Assembly (NCBI GenBank): GCA_964557565.1
Contig: CAZLAH010000013.1
Span: 1-14,957 of the forward strand
DNA length: 14,957 nucleotides
Origin: UBA5232 sp964557565
Lineage (GTDB): Bacteria > Patescibacteriota > Dojkabacteria > SC72
Direction of reading: 5' to 3'
The notes beneath the pieces were generated by a model. The model searched no databases. It saw only the letters and a list, made by a program, of their open reading frames with translations, and was not told the DNA's origin. This document shows, in pieces, positions 14,664 through 14,957 of this stretch; the first letter of the stretch is position 1; each line of letters opens with the position of its first letter. The position numbers were made by a program, and so were the translations under genes.

Positions 14664-14957
14664 CTATTTTATAGTCCCACCTGCTTTTTCTATCTTTTCT
14701 CTAGCAGAAGGGGACATGTTAATACCTTCTATGTTGAGTTTCTTTTTTAATTCACCTTTTGCTAGGATCTTTACATTCTTAGCATTCTTTTTTACGATTC
14801 CTTTTTCTTTCAAGATTTCGACTGTTACTGTTTCTCCAACTTCAAATATCTTTTCCAACACATCAGTATTAACTACTTGTGTTTCCACTTTAAATTGATT
14901 GTTAAATCCTTTGTACTTTGGCATTCTTCTGAAGAAAGGAACATTTCCACCTTCAAA
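14664..14957 (-). CDS. rplO: 50S ribosomal protein L15 (uL15), N-terminus cut by window edge
   Basis: L15 helps late assembly of the large subunit and is normally encoded just before secY. The reading frame stays open to the right edge, giving 97 C-terminal residues. The first visible residues FEGGNVPFFRRMPKYKGF match the conserved L15 stretch (usually FEGGQ-P-RR-PK-GF), so the ATG at 14924 is internal and not the start. The middle reads ILKEKGIVKKNAKNVKILAKG and the end KIEKAGGTIK, as in the family. Confidence 0.95.
   Translation of the reverse strand, partial: FEGGNVPFFRRMPKYKGFNNQFKVETQVVNTDVLEKIFEVGETVTVEILKEKGIVKKNAKNVKILAKGELKKKLNIEGINMSPSAREKIEKAGGTIK

Noticed and set aside
14924..14926. 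ATG at 14924 as the start of rplO
   Set aside because: The frame continues upstream to the window edge and encodes the conserved L15 stretch FEGGNVPFFRR, so this Met is internal.
1..14957. UGA recoding (UGA as glycine or tryptophan)
   Set aside because: Every gene is complete in the standard code with no in-frame TGA, and glycine and tryptophan use GGN and TGG. Only avoidance of TGA as a stop can be stated.
1..14957. CRISPR arrays, tRNA or rRNA genes
   Set aside because: No regularly spaced repeats, no tRNA T-loop/acceptor pattern and no rRNA landmarks were recognised on either strand. rnpB is the only RNA gene seen.

Overview
The window looks like a chromosomal segment from a low-GC, streamlined bacterium, most likely of the Candidate Phyla Radiation (Patescibacteria). 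This placement is an inference. It rests on strongly AT-rich DNA, compact genes, AT-rich gene starts that mostly lack a Shine-Dalgarno sequence, a 7TM-type orphan histidine kinase, and a compact ribosomal-protein cluster without map between adk and infA. No phylogeny could be run. The standard code fits: no gene has an in-frame TGA. However, none of the 18 visible stop codons is TGA either (10 TAG, 8 TAA).

Left part (1-7900). The 3'-truncated queA runs leftward out of the window and is divergent from fmt. The 3' end of fmt overlaps by 12 bp the 3' end of a convergent multi-pass membrane histidine kinase. Just upstream of the kinase on the same strand, and probably co-transcribed from an extended -10 promoter, lies a two-part protein. 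Its first half is a class I methyltransferase. Its second half is a GNAT-fold domain that resembles N-acyl amino acid synthases and autoinducer synthases. This gene pair is the most unusual content here and could be a signal-making and signal-sensing module, which is a hypothesis only. Further upstream come a stand-alone 5'-3' exonuclease, the RNase P RNA (rnpB, class A-like), and a DUF4349 membrane protein preceded by a perfect 22-bp palindrome.

Right part (7929-14957). A long leftward translation operon reads rplO (partial)-secY-[transposase on the opposite strand]-adk-infA-rpmJ-rpsM-rpsK-rpsD-rpoA-rplQ-rplM-rpsI. A Y1/REP-associated tyrosine transposase sits between secY and adk. The genes after it have recognisable promoters of their own, the best being TTGAAT-17-TATAAT with an extended -10 ahead of infA. 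rpsI is interrupted by a 100-N assembly gap that almost certainly stands for a longer true sequence.

Functionally the window is dominated by translation: tRNA modification and charging (queA, fmt), tRNA 5' maturation (rnpB), ribosomal proteins, initiation factor 1, RNA polymerase alpha, and protein export (secY). Two accessory elements are added: the methyltransferase-acyltransferase/kinase pair and the transposase.
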